Assembly: GCA_020161615.1 (NCBI GenBank)
Contig: JAIUPD010000007.1
Location: forward strand, 228,016 to 292,015
DNA: 64,000 bases
Direction: 5' to 3'
DNA from: Pseudomonadota bacterium
GTDB taxonomy: Bacteria; Pseudomonadota; Alphaproteobacteria; Rhodobacterales; Rhodobacteraceae
Within the stretch, counting starts at the first letter, position 1, and the number at the start of each line of letters is the position of its first letter. Both the position numbers and the translations under genes were made by a program. The notes beneath the pieces are model-generated. The model ran no database searches. It was not told the DNA's origin and saw nothing but the letters and a program-made list of their open reading frames with translations. Positions 43,271 to 51,181 of the stretch are shown here, piece after piece.

Positions 43271-45244
43271 TCACTCCGCCGGTGCCGCGGCGGGCGGCGC
43301 GCGCCGCGCCCCGGCCGCCACCCGGAAGCGACGGTCGGTGAGCGAGATCAGCCCCCCGAGCGCCATCAGCGCCGAGCCGATCCAGAGCCAGACCGCGAAG
43401 GGCTTCACATAGGTGCGAAGCGCCCAGCCGCCGCCATCCTGCGGATCGCCGAGCGCGACATAAAGGTCGCGGGTCAACGTGTAGTGGATCCCGGCCTCGG
43501 TCGTGGGCATGCCGGCCGCGGGATAGACCCGTTTCTCGGGATGCAGCGTCGCGATGTAGCGGTCGCCGTCATGGACCTCGACCGTGGCCATGGTCGAGAT
43601 GTAATTCGGCCCCGGCTGACGCTCGACCCCGGTGAGGGTGAAAGTATGGCCGCTCAGGGTGAAACTCTCTCCCGGGCGCAGGACGCGGATATCCTCGCTG
43701 GCCCAGCCCAGGACGGCGGTCACGGCGAAGATGGTCACGCCGAGGCCGCCATGGGCGATGGCCTTGCCCCAATCGGCGCGCGGCAGCCGGGCGATACGGC
43801 GCAGCCGGTCGCCGATGCCCTGCCGCCCGCCGCGGGTCCAGAGGTCGATCAGCGCGCCGAACACCAGCCAGGAACCCAAGAGCACGCCGATCGGCGCCAG
43901 TGCCGAGCGTCCGGTCTGCAGTGCGAAGGCGAGCCCCGCCAGCGCCACGGCCAAGGCCAGCGCCCCGGTCATCGAGGCCGCGGCCTTGCCCAGCTTGCCG
44001 CGCTTCCAGGGCATGACCGCGCCCACGGGCAGGGCGATGGCCAGCGCCACCATGAAAGGGGTGAAGGCCGCGTTGAAGAAGGGCGCGCCGACGGAGAGAA
44101 CCCGCCCGAAGGCCAGTTCGCTGACCAGGGGCCACATGGTGCCGACGAAGACCACGAAGGAAGCCACCGCCAGCAGCACGTTGTTGAGGACCAGCGCCGA
44201 TTCCCGGCTGACCAGGGCGAAGACGCCCTTAGCCTCCAGCGCGGCGCCCCGCAGCGCGAAGAGGGTCAGCGCCCCGCCGACGAAGACGGCGAAGATCATC
44301 AGAATGAAGACACCGCGCTCGGGATCCGAGGCGAAGGCATGGACCGAGGTGATCACGCCCGAGCGGACGATGAAGGTACCCATCAGCGAGAAGCCGAAGC
44401 CGAGAATGGCCAGCAGGATGGTCCAGGCCTTCAGCGTCTCGCGCTTTTCCACCACGATGGCGGAATGGAGGAGCGCGGTGGCGAAGAGCCAGGGCATGAA
44501 CGACGCATTCTCGACCGGATCCCAGAACCAGAACCCGCCCCAGCCCAGCTCGTAATAGGCCCACCAGGAGCCGAGCGCGATGCCGATGGTCAGGAAGATC
44601 CAGGCGGCGAGCGTCCAGGGCCGGACCCAGCGGCCCCAGGCCGCGTCGACCTTGCCCTCGATCAGTGCGGCGACGGCGAAGGAGAAGGCCATCGAGAGCC
44701 CGACATAGCCGAGGTAGAGGAAGGGCGGATGGAAGGCGAGGCCCGGGTCCTGCAACAGCGGATTGAGGTCGTGGCCGTCGAAAGGCGGCAATGCCGTGCG
44801 CAGGAACGGGTTCGAGGTGAAGATCATGAAGGCGAGGAAGGCCGCGCCGATCGCGCCCTGCACCGCCAGGACGCGGGCCTGCAGCGTCGCGGGCAGATTG
44901 CCGCCGAACCAGGCCGCCGAGGCGCCAAACAGGGCGAGGATCAGCGACCAGAGCAGCAGCGAGCCCTCGTGATTCCCCCAGACGCCGCTGATCTTGTAGA
45001 GGAGCGGCTTCAGCGTATGGGAATTGTCGACGACCAAGAGGACCGAGAAGTCCGAGGTGACGAAAGCATAGGTCAGCGCCGCGAAGGCGATGGCCAGAAG
45101 CGCGAATTGCCCGCTGGCCAGCGGACCCGCGGCGGCCATCCAGTCTGCCCAGCCCTTCTGCGCGCCGACCAGCGGCACCAGGCTTTGCAGAAGCGAGACG
45201 GCGAAAGCCAGGATGAGGGCGTAATGTCCGAATTCGACGATCAT
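43271..45244 (-). CDS. ccmF: Heme lyase CcmF
   Basis: A 657-residue polytopic membrane protein. The heme-handling WWD motif is seen in WGGFWFWDPVENASFMPW, and ISGVWGNHEGSLLLW is the conserved N-terminal segment with periplasmic His. It transfers heme from CcmE to apocytochromes in system I. The gene immediately precedes ccmH; ccmE, ccmG and ccmABC are not in the window. The ATG at 45244 is the family-typical MIVEFGHYALILA start. Confidence 0.96.
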   Translation of the reverse strand: MIVEFGHYALILAFAVSLLQSLVPLVGAQKGWADWMAAAGPLASGQFALLAIAFAALTYAFVTSDFSVLLVVDNSHTLKPLLYKISGVWGNHEGSLLLWSLILALFGASAAWFGGNLPATLQARVLAVQGAIGAAFLAFMIFTSNPFLRTALPPFDGHDLNPLLQDPGLAFHPPFLYLGYVGLSMAFSFAVAALIEGKVDAAWGRWVRPWTLAAWIFLTIGIALGSWWAYYELGWGGFWFWDPVENASFMPWLFATALLHSAIVVEKRETLKAWTILLAILGFGFSLMGTFIVRSGVITSVHAFASDPERGVFILMIFAVFVGGALTLFALRGAALEAKGVFALVSRESALVLNNVLLAVASFVVFVGTMWPLVSELAFGRVLSVGAPFFNAAFTPFMVALAIALPVGAVMPWKRGKLGKAAASMTGALALAVALAGLAFALQTGRSALAPIGVLLGSWLVFGALIDLWTRGGRQGIGDRLRRIARLPRADWGKAIAHGGLGVTIFAVTAVLGWASEDIRVLRPGESFTLSGHTFTLTGVERQPGPNYISTMATVEVHDGDRYIATLHPEKRVYPAAGMPTTEAGIHYTLTRDLYVALGDPQDGGGWALRTYVKPFAVWLWIGSALMALGGLISLTDRRFRVAAGARRAPPAAAPAE

Positions 45245-45315
45245 GTCCCCGCTATAGCCTGCCCGGCCCCGCCCGCAAAGCACGAAGGCGCGAGGGGGCT
45301 GCGACAGCACAGCGC

Positions 45316-45722
45316 GGGGGAGAGGTTTCGCCCTCATCGGGAGCGGCTTCGCCGCGCCCTCCTCGGGCGACCAGCGGCGCGGCGTGCCGCCGCGCCGAAG
45401 AACGGGGGCCTTCTGCCCCCCTCTTGGCCTGACGGCCTGTCCGGCCCTTCGCTTGCGCTCCGGGCGTTCGGGCCTGACAAGGCGCCACCGGCGCCTCGTC
45501 CGGGCGGCCCTCACCCCCGAGGATATTTAGGGCGCAAAGATGACAGTTAAGTAGGCGTTAAGCCGCCTTCTTTGCGCTTCAAATATCTTCGGGGGTCTCT
45601 CAAGGGGGTGGAAAACCCCCTTGAGCGGGGGGTGAGCGGCGTCTCGGAAACGCGCCAGTGGCGCGTTTCAGCCGCGAACGCCGCGCCCGTGGCGCGGCCG
45701 GGAGTCGAGGGGGCTGGCCCCC
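45316..45722. repeat. Composite intergenic repeat, facing copies 7 and 8
   Basis: Occupies the gap between moaA and ccmF. Left half (plus): GGGGGAGAGGTTTCGCCCTC (45316), GGGGG/CCCCC hairpin (45404-45420), then the core CCCCGAGGATATTTAGGGCG-CAAAGATGA (45515-45543). Right half (minus): G-rich hairpin (45722-45709), perfect hairpins GAAACGCGCC/GGCGCGTTTC (45647-45669) and GCCGCGCC/GGCGCGGC (45680-45698), 9-bp stem TCAAGGGGG/CCCCCTTGA (45600-45624), then the core (45595-45567). The cores face across 23 bp with the same GGCGGCTTAACGCC motif as at 41.8 kb. No gene is seen. Confidence 0.8.
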
Positions 45723-45737
45723 CCGCTACCTGCGGAC

Positions 45738-46778
45738 TCAGCCGCCGGTATGGCTCATATGGCGGCTCATCTGGCCCGCCACCTTCTGGCGCGAATAGTC
45801 GAAATCATGGCCCTTGGGCTTGCGGGCAATGGCCGCGCGGATCGCCTCGACCAGCACCGCGTCATCGGCCGAGGCACGAAGGGGATTGCGCAGATCGGCC
45901 ATGTCCTCCTGGCCGAGGCACATGTAGAGTTCCCCCGTGCAGGTCAGCCGCACCCGGTTGCAGCTTTCGCAGAAATTATGGGTGAGCGGGGTGATGAAGC
46001 CGATCTTCTGCCCGGTCTCCTCGAGCCGGACATAGCGGGCGGGGCCGCCAGTCCGTTCGGCGAGATCGGTGAGGGTGAAGCGTTCGGCCAGACGCGCGCG
46101 CAGATCCCTCAGCGGCCAGTATTGGTCGAGGCGCACCTCTTCCGACATGTCGCCCATCGGCATGACCTCGATGAAGGTCAGGTCGTGCCCCTCGGCCGCG
46201 CACCAATCGACAATCGGGAACAGCTCGTCCTCGTTGAAGCCTTTCAGCGCCACCACGTTGATCTTGACCCGCAGGCCCGCGGCCCGCGCCGCCTCGATCC
46301 CGCTCAGCACCTGCGGCAGCCGGCCCCAGCGGGTGATCGTCGCGAATTTTGCGTCATCGAGCGTATCGAGCGAGACATTGATCCGCTTCACCCCGAGATC
46401 CGCCAGCGGCTGCGCGAACTTCGTCAGCTGCGAGCCGTTGGTGGTCAGCGTCAGTTCCCTGAGCGCGCCGGTTTCCAGATGGCGGCTCATCGCCTCGAAG
46501 AAGGTCATGATGCCCTTGCGCACCAGGGGCTCGCCGCCGGTCACGCGCAGCTTCTCCACCCCCAGCCCGATGAAGGCCGAACAGAGCCGGTCGAGTTCCT
46601 CCAGCGTCAGCAGCTCCTTCTTCGGCAGGAAGGTCATGTGCTCGGCCATGCAATAGGTGCAGCGGAAATCGCAGCGATCCGTGACCGAGACGCGCAGATA
46701 CTGGATCGCGCGCTGGAACGGATCGATCAGCGGCGCCGTGGGGGGCGCCATCCGGCTTTCGGGCAGGCTTGGGGTCAT
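45738..46778 (-). CDS. moaA: GTP 3',8-cyclase MoaA (molybdenum cofactor)
   Basis: A 346-residue radical SAM enzyme, first step of molybdopterin synthesis. N-terminal cluster Cys36, Cys40, Cys43 (RCDFRCTYC), SAM-site TGGEPLVR, and the C-terminal cluster Cys in [14 protein letters not shown]. The usual C-terminal GG tail is present (HMSHTGG). It is followed on the same strand by a composite repeat, and no moaBC/moeA neighbours are in the window. Confidence 0.97.
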   Translation of the reverse strand: MTPSLPESRMAPPTAPLIDPFQRAIQYLRVSVTDRCDFRCTYCMAEHMTFLPKKELLTLEELDRLCSAFIGLGVEKLRVTGGEPLVRKGIMTFFEAMSRHLETGALRELTLTTNGSQLTKFAQPLADLGVKRINVSLDTLDDAKFATITRWGRLPQVLSGIEAARAAGLRVKINVVALKGFNEDELFPIVDWCAAEGHDLTFIEVMPMGDMSEEVRLDQYWPLRDLRARLAERFTLTDLAERTGGPARYVRLEETGQKIGFITPLTHNFCESCNRVRLTCTGELYMCLGQEDMADLRNPLRASADDAVLVEAIRAAIARKPKGHDFDYSRQKVAGQMSRHMSHTGG

Positions 46779-46875
46779 GACATCTCCTCGCAGCCTGACT
46801 TAGGTAATGCGCGGTCGGGCAAGCGGCAAGGCGCGCCGCTTGCCGCCTGCGGGGACGAGCGCTAGACTTTGGTCT

Positions 46876-47346
46876 ATGCGCATCCTGACCCTCCTCCTCA
46901 TCCTCTCCGTCGCCGCCTGCAGCCGCCTCGGGCTTACGCCCGGTCGCGACCGCGGTCCCGACATCGCCGTGACCGAGGCTCCGGGGGCCGAGGTCTTGCG
47001 CCCGCAGGCCCGGCCGGGCGGCGCGGCGCTGCCCGCCGGCACCCCGCCGGGCGCCGGGGCCGATGGCAGCGTACCCCCGCCCCCGCCCCCCGCCGCCGAT
47101 GGACTGCTGGGCGAGACGCTGGCCGGGCTGGGCGCGACCGGCGGGCCGGGGCTGTGGCTGATGACCGGCCTTGTGACCGAGGTCCGGCCCGGCCGGGTCG
47201 AGACCGCGGGCGGCGGGCGGCTCAGCGTCGAGCTGCGCCCCTCGGGCGCCGCGCCCTCGGCCGGCAGCACGCTGTCGGTAGAGGCGATGCAGCAGCTGCA
47301 ATTGCCGCTGGGGCAATTGGCCAATCTCAGGGTCTACGCGGAATAA
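46876..47346 (+). CDS. Hypothetical lipoprotein
   Basis: A 156-residue lipoprotein with signal MRILTLLLILSVAAC (lipobox VAAC, Cys15). A Pro/Ala/Gly-rich linker (GSVPPPPPPAADG) leads to a small C-terminal beta-type domain (LMTGLVTEVRPGRVETAGGG to the end). I recognise no family. Ends 6 bp from the convergent ferredoxin gene. The start at 46876 is the ATG of the signal peptide. Confidence 0.7.
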   Translation: MRILTLLLILSVAACSRLGLTPGRDRGPDIAVTEAPGAEVLRPQARPGGAALPAGTPPGAGADGSVPPPPPPAADGLLGETLAGLGATGGPGLWLMTGLVTEVRPGRVETAGGGRLSVELRPSGAAPSAGSTLSVEAMQQLQLPLGQLANLRVYAE

Positions 47347-47352
47347 CGGCCC

Positions 47353-47673
47353 TCACCGGCCCGTCGCCACCTGGAAGACCGCGCCTTCCAGCGCCTCCGT
47401 CACGGTCACCTGACAGGTCAGGCGGCTGGTCGGCTGCGGCGCGTGGGCGTTAAACTCGATCGTGTCGGCCTCGTCGATCCGGGGTTCCGGCAGCGGGCCG
47501 TTCGGCGCCTCGATCAGGTAGCAATGGCAGGTCGCGCACATGGCCGAGCCGCCGCATTCGGCGATGATCCCGTCGACGCCCGCGTCCTTGGCGGCATACA
47601 TCAGCGGCTCGCCCGGCTTGGCTTCGACCAAACGCCGCCGGCCGCTTTCCTCGATGAAGGTGACCTTGACCAT
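47353..47673 (-). CDS. Adrenodoxin-type [2Fe-2S] ferredoxin
   Basis: A 106-residue ferredoxin of the adrenodoxin/putidaredoxin/terpredoxin class. Cluster ligands are Cys40, Cys46, Cys49 and Cys87 (C-x5-C-x2-C...C). Such ferredoxins feed electrons to bacterial class I P450s, and this gene closes the operon that contains the P450 at 54107-55357, its most likely partner. A dedicated ferredoxin reductase gene is not in the window. Starts 9 bp after the dehydrogenase stop behind GAGAGGA. Confidence 0.93.
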   Translation of the reverse strand: MVKVTFIEESGRRRLVEAKPGEPLMYAAKDAGVDGIIAECGGSAMCATCHCYLIEAPNGPLPEPRIDEADTIEFNAHAPQPTSRLTCQVTVTEALEGAVFQVATGR

Positions 47674-47682
47674 GGAATCCTC

Positions 47683-48435
47683 TCAGATGAACTGCTTGCC
47701 GCCGTCGATCACCAGCGTATGCCCGGTGACGAAGCCCGAGAGCGACGAGGCAAGGTACAGTGCGCCGCCGGTGATATCCTCGACCTCGGCATTGCGCTTG
47801 AGCGCGGCGCGGTCCACGCCATAGCTGCGCGCATCCTCGATCAGGCCGAGGCTCGCTTCAGTGAGGGTGAAGCCCGGGGCGATGACATTGACGCGGATGC
47901 CGTCGCGGCCCATCTCGCGCGCCATGGTGCGGGTCATGGCGATCACCGCCCCCTTGGAAGCTACGTAATGCATCCAGAGGGGCGAGCCCGACAGCACGGT
48001 GGCCGAGGCGATGTTGACGATCGAGCCGCCCTTCTGCGCCCGCATCAGCGGCGAGACAGCGCGGGTCATCTGCCAGACGCCCTTGATGTTGACCGCCATC
48101 ACCCGGTCCCAGATTGCCTCGTCGATCTCCTCGAAGGGCGCGCGCTGGAGCCCGGCATAGAGGGCCGCGTTGTTGATCAGCACATCCACGCCGCCCAGCT
48201 CGGCCTCGGCCCGCGCCACCACCGCCTTGCAGGAGGCCTGCTGCGTCACATCCAGCGTGGCGGCGATGCAGCCCTCGCCGATCTGCGCGGCGGTTTCCTC
48301 GGCGCCCGCGCGGTTGATGTCGGCGGCGATCACCCTGGCGCCGACCCCGGCAAAGGCCTGGGCGAAGGCGCGGCCAAGCCCGCCCCCTGCCCCGGTAACG
48401 ATCACGCGCTTTCCGGTCAACGAGATGTCGCCCAT
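47683..48435 (-). CDS. Short-chain dehydrogenase/reductase
   Basis: A 250-residue classical SDR. Cofactor motif TGAGGGLG (about residues 15-22), an Asp at the end of strand 2 (AADINR) favouring NAD+, NNAA, and the catalytic Ser-Tyr-Lys (IASATVLSG...YVASK). C-terminus SGFVTGHTLVIDGGKQFI is usual. In this operon it likely oxidises a hydroxyl introduced by the P450. Its start lies inside the 3' end of the upstream HD-domain gene (19-bp overlap), indicating coupling. Confidence 0.93.
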   Translation of the reverse strand: MGDISLTGKRVIVTGAGGGLGRAFAQAFAGVGARVIAADINRAGAEETAAQIGEGCIAATLDVTQQASCKAVVARAEAELGGVDVLINNAALYAGLQRAPFEEIDEAIWDRVMAVNIKGVWQMTRAVSPLMRAQKGGSIVNIASATVLSGSPLWMHYVASKGAVIAMTRTMAREMGRDGIRVNVIAPGFTLTEASLGLIEDARSYGVDRAALKRNAEVEDITGGALYLASSLSGFVTGHTLVIDGGKQFI

Positions 48436-49088
48436 TGGCCCGCTCCTTCGGTCTGGGGGAATTGGGGGAATTCGGGGCCGCGGCCCAGATAGGCCCGGAT
48501 CGCCTGTTCGGCGGCGACGGCGGCGGTATTGGCCTCGGCCAGGGCCCGGCCCTGCGGTGTCAGCATCAGCGGGTTCGAGCGTTCGCGCAGCATCATCAGC
48601 ACTTCGGACACCGAAACCCCGTACCAACCGGCGATGGTGCGCATCCCGTGCGGCGTGGTCCGCCAGCCCTTGTCCGCGTCCTTCAGCACCGCGTCGTTGA
48701 GGTTCTTGGCCTCCTTCGTCGTGTCATGGCCGTCGATGATGGCCAGCGCCGCCTCAATGTCGACGCCTTCGGGCCGGTGGCGCTCCAGAATCTCGCGGGC
48801 GATCTCGACCGAATGCAGTTCGTGCTCGCGGACCAGATCCTTGCGGGTCGGATAGCGGCCGATGGCCAGCAGCAGCAAATCCTCGGGGATGCGTTTCCAG
48901 CCGATATCGTGCAGCAGGATCGCGGGCAGGACCACGCTGTCATCCGCCTCGGGGATCTGGGCCAGCAGCGCGCGGGCCAGACCGTAGGCGACGATGGTGT
49001 GCTCGTCGTTGTTGCGCACGTCGAGATAGGGGCGCGCCTCGTGCCAGAGGGCAAGGTCGCGCGGCAGGAAAACGTCGTCGGGCGTCAC
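48417..49088 (-). CDS. HD-domain protein 1 of the P450 operon
   Basis: A 223-residue HD-superfamily protein. The metal motif is LLHDIGWKRIPED with a second acidic/His pair IDGHDTTKEAKNLND and ADKGWR. Compact HD proteins of this type hydrolyse phosphate monoesters or nucleotides. Start is GTG at 49088, overlapping the aldehyde dehydrogenase stop (GTGA). It is a paralogue-like partner of the HD protein at 50534-51130. Possible role: removing phosphate from a phosphorylated pathway intermediate, or binding one. Confidence 0.88.
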   Translation of the reverse strand: MTPDDVFLPRDLALWHEARPYLDVRNNDEHTIVAYGLARALLAQIPEADDSVVLPAILLHDIGWKRIPEDLLLLAIGRYPTRKDLVREHELHSVEIAREILERHRPEGVDIEAALAIIDGHDTTKEAKNLNDAVLKDADKGWRTTPHGMRTIAGWYGVSVSEVLMMLRERSNPLMLTPQGRALAEANTAAVAAEQAIRAYLGRGPEFPQFPQTEGAGQWATSR

Positions 49089-50521
49089 AGCGGCGGCTCC
49101 CAGCTCAGGTACAGGGTCTTGTATTCCAGATAGCTTTCAACGCCGTAGCGGCCCTTTTCGCGCCCCAGCCCGCTTTCCTTCATGCCGCCGAAGGGGACGT
49201 GATGGCTGGCGCGCTGGATGTCGTTGAGCCAGACGGAGCCCGCCTCGAACCCCTCGCACAGCGCCATGCCCAGCGCGAGGTCGCGGGTAAAGACGAAGCC
49301 CGCCAATCCGAAACGGCTGTCATTGGCCAGCCGCAACGCCTCGGCCGGACTGTCCACCGGGGCGATGCCGATCACCGGGCCGAAGGTTTCCTCGCGCATG
49401 ATCAGCATTTCGGGCGTGGCGTCGGCAATCAGCGTCGGCGGCATGTAGCAGCCGCCGTCATAGCCGGGGCCGCGCGCCTGCTCGCCGCCTGCGAGGATCC
49501 GCGCGCCCTTCGCCTTTGCATCGGCGATCTGCTGTTCCGAGGTGGCGAAGATGCGGGCGTTGACCAGCGGGCCCAGATCCCCCTCGCCGCCTGCGGGCGC
49601 CAGCGTCAGTTTCCGCGCCCGGGTGGCGAGCCGTTCCAGCAGCGCCTCGTAGACCGGGCGCTCGACATAGAGGCGGTTCACCCGGTAGCAGAACTGCCCG
49701 CTGTTGGCGAAGCCGTGGCGGGTGATCGCCTCGGCCGCCTTGTCGAGGTCGGCGTCGGCGCAGACGATGGCGGCGGAATGGCCGCCCAGTTCCAGCGTCA
49801 CCCGTTTCATGGTCCCGGCGGCGGCGGCGGCGATGGCCTTGCCGGCGGGGACGGAGCCGGTGAAGGCGATCTTGCGCGGCACCGGATGGGCGACCAGCGC
49901 CTCGCCCAACGCCCGGGCGCCGGTGACGACGTTGAAAAGCCCCGCGGGCAAGCCGGTCGCGTGGAAGAGCTCGGCCAGCATCAGGGTCGAGAGCGGCGTG
50001 TCCTCCGAAGGCTTGGTGACCACCGGACAGCCCGCGATCAGCGCCGCGCCGAGTTTGAACATCAACAGCGTGATCGGATAGTTGAAGGGCGTGATCGCCA
50101 CCACCACGCCCACCGGATCGCGGGTGACGACGATCCGCTCGCCGGGGGCCGAGCCCAGCGCCTGCGTCGCGTAAAGCCGCAGCCCTTCCTCGGCGTAGAT
50201 GTCGAGGAGGTTGGCGGAGCTGGCGATCTCGGCGATGCAGCCGGGCAAGGGGCGGCCCAGTTCGCGGTTCAGCGCCGCGCCGATTCGCGGCGCCTGATCC
50301 CGCATCGCCTGCGCGCAGGCCTTGACCAGCCGCACGCGCTCGGCCATCGGCACGCGCTTCCAGCCCTCGAAGGCCCGGGCGGCCGAGGCGATGGCGCGTT
50401 CGGCATCGGCGGCCTCGCCCAGCGGCACGGTGTCGATGACCGCGCCATTGGTCGGGTCCGTGACGGGCATCACCTGCCCCGATTGCGCGGCGACCCAGCC
50501 GCCATCCAGAAACATCTCCAT
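49085..50521 (-). CDS. Aldehyde dehydrogenase
   Basis: A 478-residue NAD(P)+-dependent ALDH. Features are TPFNYPITL (substrate tunnel), KPSEDTPLS, FTGSVPAGKAIA, general base Glu in LELGGHSA, catalytic Cys in NSGQFCYRVNR and the C-terminal FGGMKESGLGREKGRYGVE. It probably oxidises an aldehyde formed downstream of the P450/GMC steps to a carboxylate. Overlaps HD gene 1 by 4 bp, 12 bp from HD gene 2. Confidence 0.95.
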   Translation of the reverse strand: MEMFLDGGWVAAQSGQVMPVTDPTNGAVIDTVPLGEAADAERAIASAARAFEGWKRVPMAERVRLVKACAQAMRDQAPRIGAALNRELGRPLPGCIAEIASSANLLDIYAEEGLRLYATQALGSAPGERIVVTRDPVGVVVAITPFNYPITLLMFKLGAALIAGCPVVTKPSEDTPLSTLMLAELFHATGLPAGLFNVVTGARALGEALVAHPVPRKIAFTGSVPAGKAIAAAAAGTMKRVTLELGGHSAAIVCADADLDKAAEAITRHGFANSGQFCYRVNRLYVERPVYEALLERLATRARKLTLAPAGGEGDLGPLVNARIFATSEQQIADAKAKGARILAGGEQARGPGYDGGCYMPPTLIADATPEMLIMREETFGPVIGIAPVDSPAEALRLANDSRFGLAGFVFTRDLALGMALCEGFEAGSVWLNDIQRASHHVPFGGMKESGLGREKGRYGVESYLEYKTLYLSWEPPL

Positions 50522-50533
50522 CAGCGCGTTCCC

Positions 50534-51130
50534 CTACAGCACATGCGCGAGCAGCAGGGCCCGGGTACGGGCCAGCTCCTCGGTGGCCAGGCGGCGGCCC
50601 GGCTCGGTCTCGAATTTCGGCAGGATTGCCTCGTTGCGCGTGCAGTTCTGCACTGGCGTCTCGCCGAACCAGTCGCAGCCCACGGCGGTGCCCGTCACCT
50701 CGTAGCGCCAGAGCTTGTCGCTGTCGCGGACGATGCGGTCGTTCAGATGGCGCGGCTGCTCACGGGTGTCGTGGCCGTCGATGATCTCGCAGACCTGGGC
50801 GATGACCTCCTCGGACCAGCCGGTCGCGCGCAACACCTCGGTCCCCAGCCGCACGCCCTCGGCCTCGTGCCGGTAGCGCACATCCGATTGCAGGATGTTC
50901 TGGGACCGGAAGCCTTGTTCAATGATCTCCTCCATGTCGATGGCCCACCAGCCGATGTCATGCAGCAGGATCGCCAGCAGGCAGACATCGCGGTCGGCCT
51001 GGGGGAAATGCTCCAGCAGCCGCACGCACCAGGCGAAGGACAGCGGGATATGCACGTCATTCTTGCGCGCCCGCATGTAGGGTTCGGCTTCGCGCCAGAC
51101 AGGATCGTAGCGCGACAGGTCAGCAGTCAT
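50534..51130 (-). CDS. HD-domain protein 2 of the P450 operon
   Basis: A 198-residue HD-superfamily protein similar in layout to the HD protein two genes downstream. Motifs are LLAILLHDIGWWAIDMEEII and IDGHDTREQPRHLND with DSDKLWRYE. Both proteins share ARKNDVHI/VRNNDEHT-type N-termini and the order LLHDIGW ... DGHDT, so they probably arose by duplication. Located directly after the dikinase-like genes. A phosphatase or phosphoryl-sensing function fits, but is unproved. Confidence 0.88.
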   Translation of the reverse strand: MTADLSRYDPVWREAEPYMRARKNDVHIPLSFAWCVRLLEHFPQADRDVCLLAILLHDIGWWAIDMEEIIEQGFRSQNILQSDVRYRHEAEGVRLGTEVLRATGWSEEVIAQVCEIIDGHDTREQPRHLNDRIVRDSDKLWRYEVTGTAVGCDWFGETPVQNCTRNEAILPKFETEPGRRLATEELARTRALLLAHVL

Positions 51131-51181
51131 GGTCAGCGGTCCACAGGAAGAAGACGGGGGGCCCTGCGGCCCCCCGGGGGG

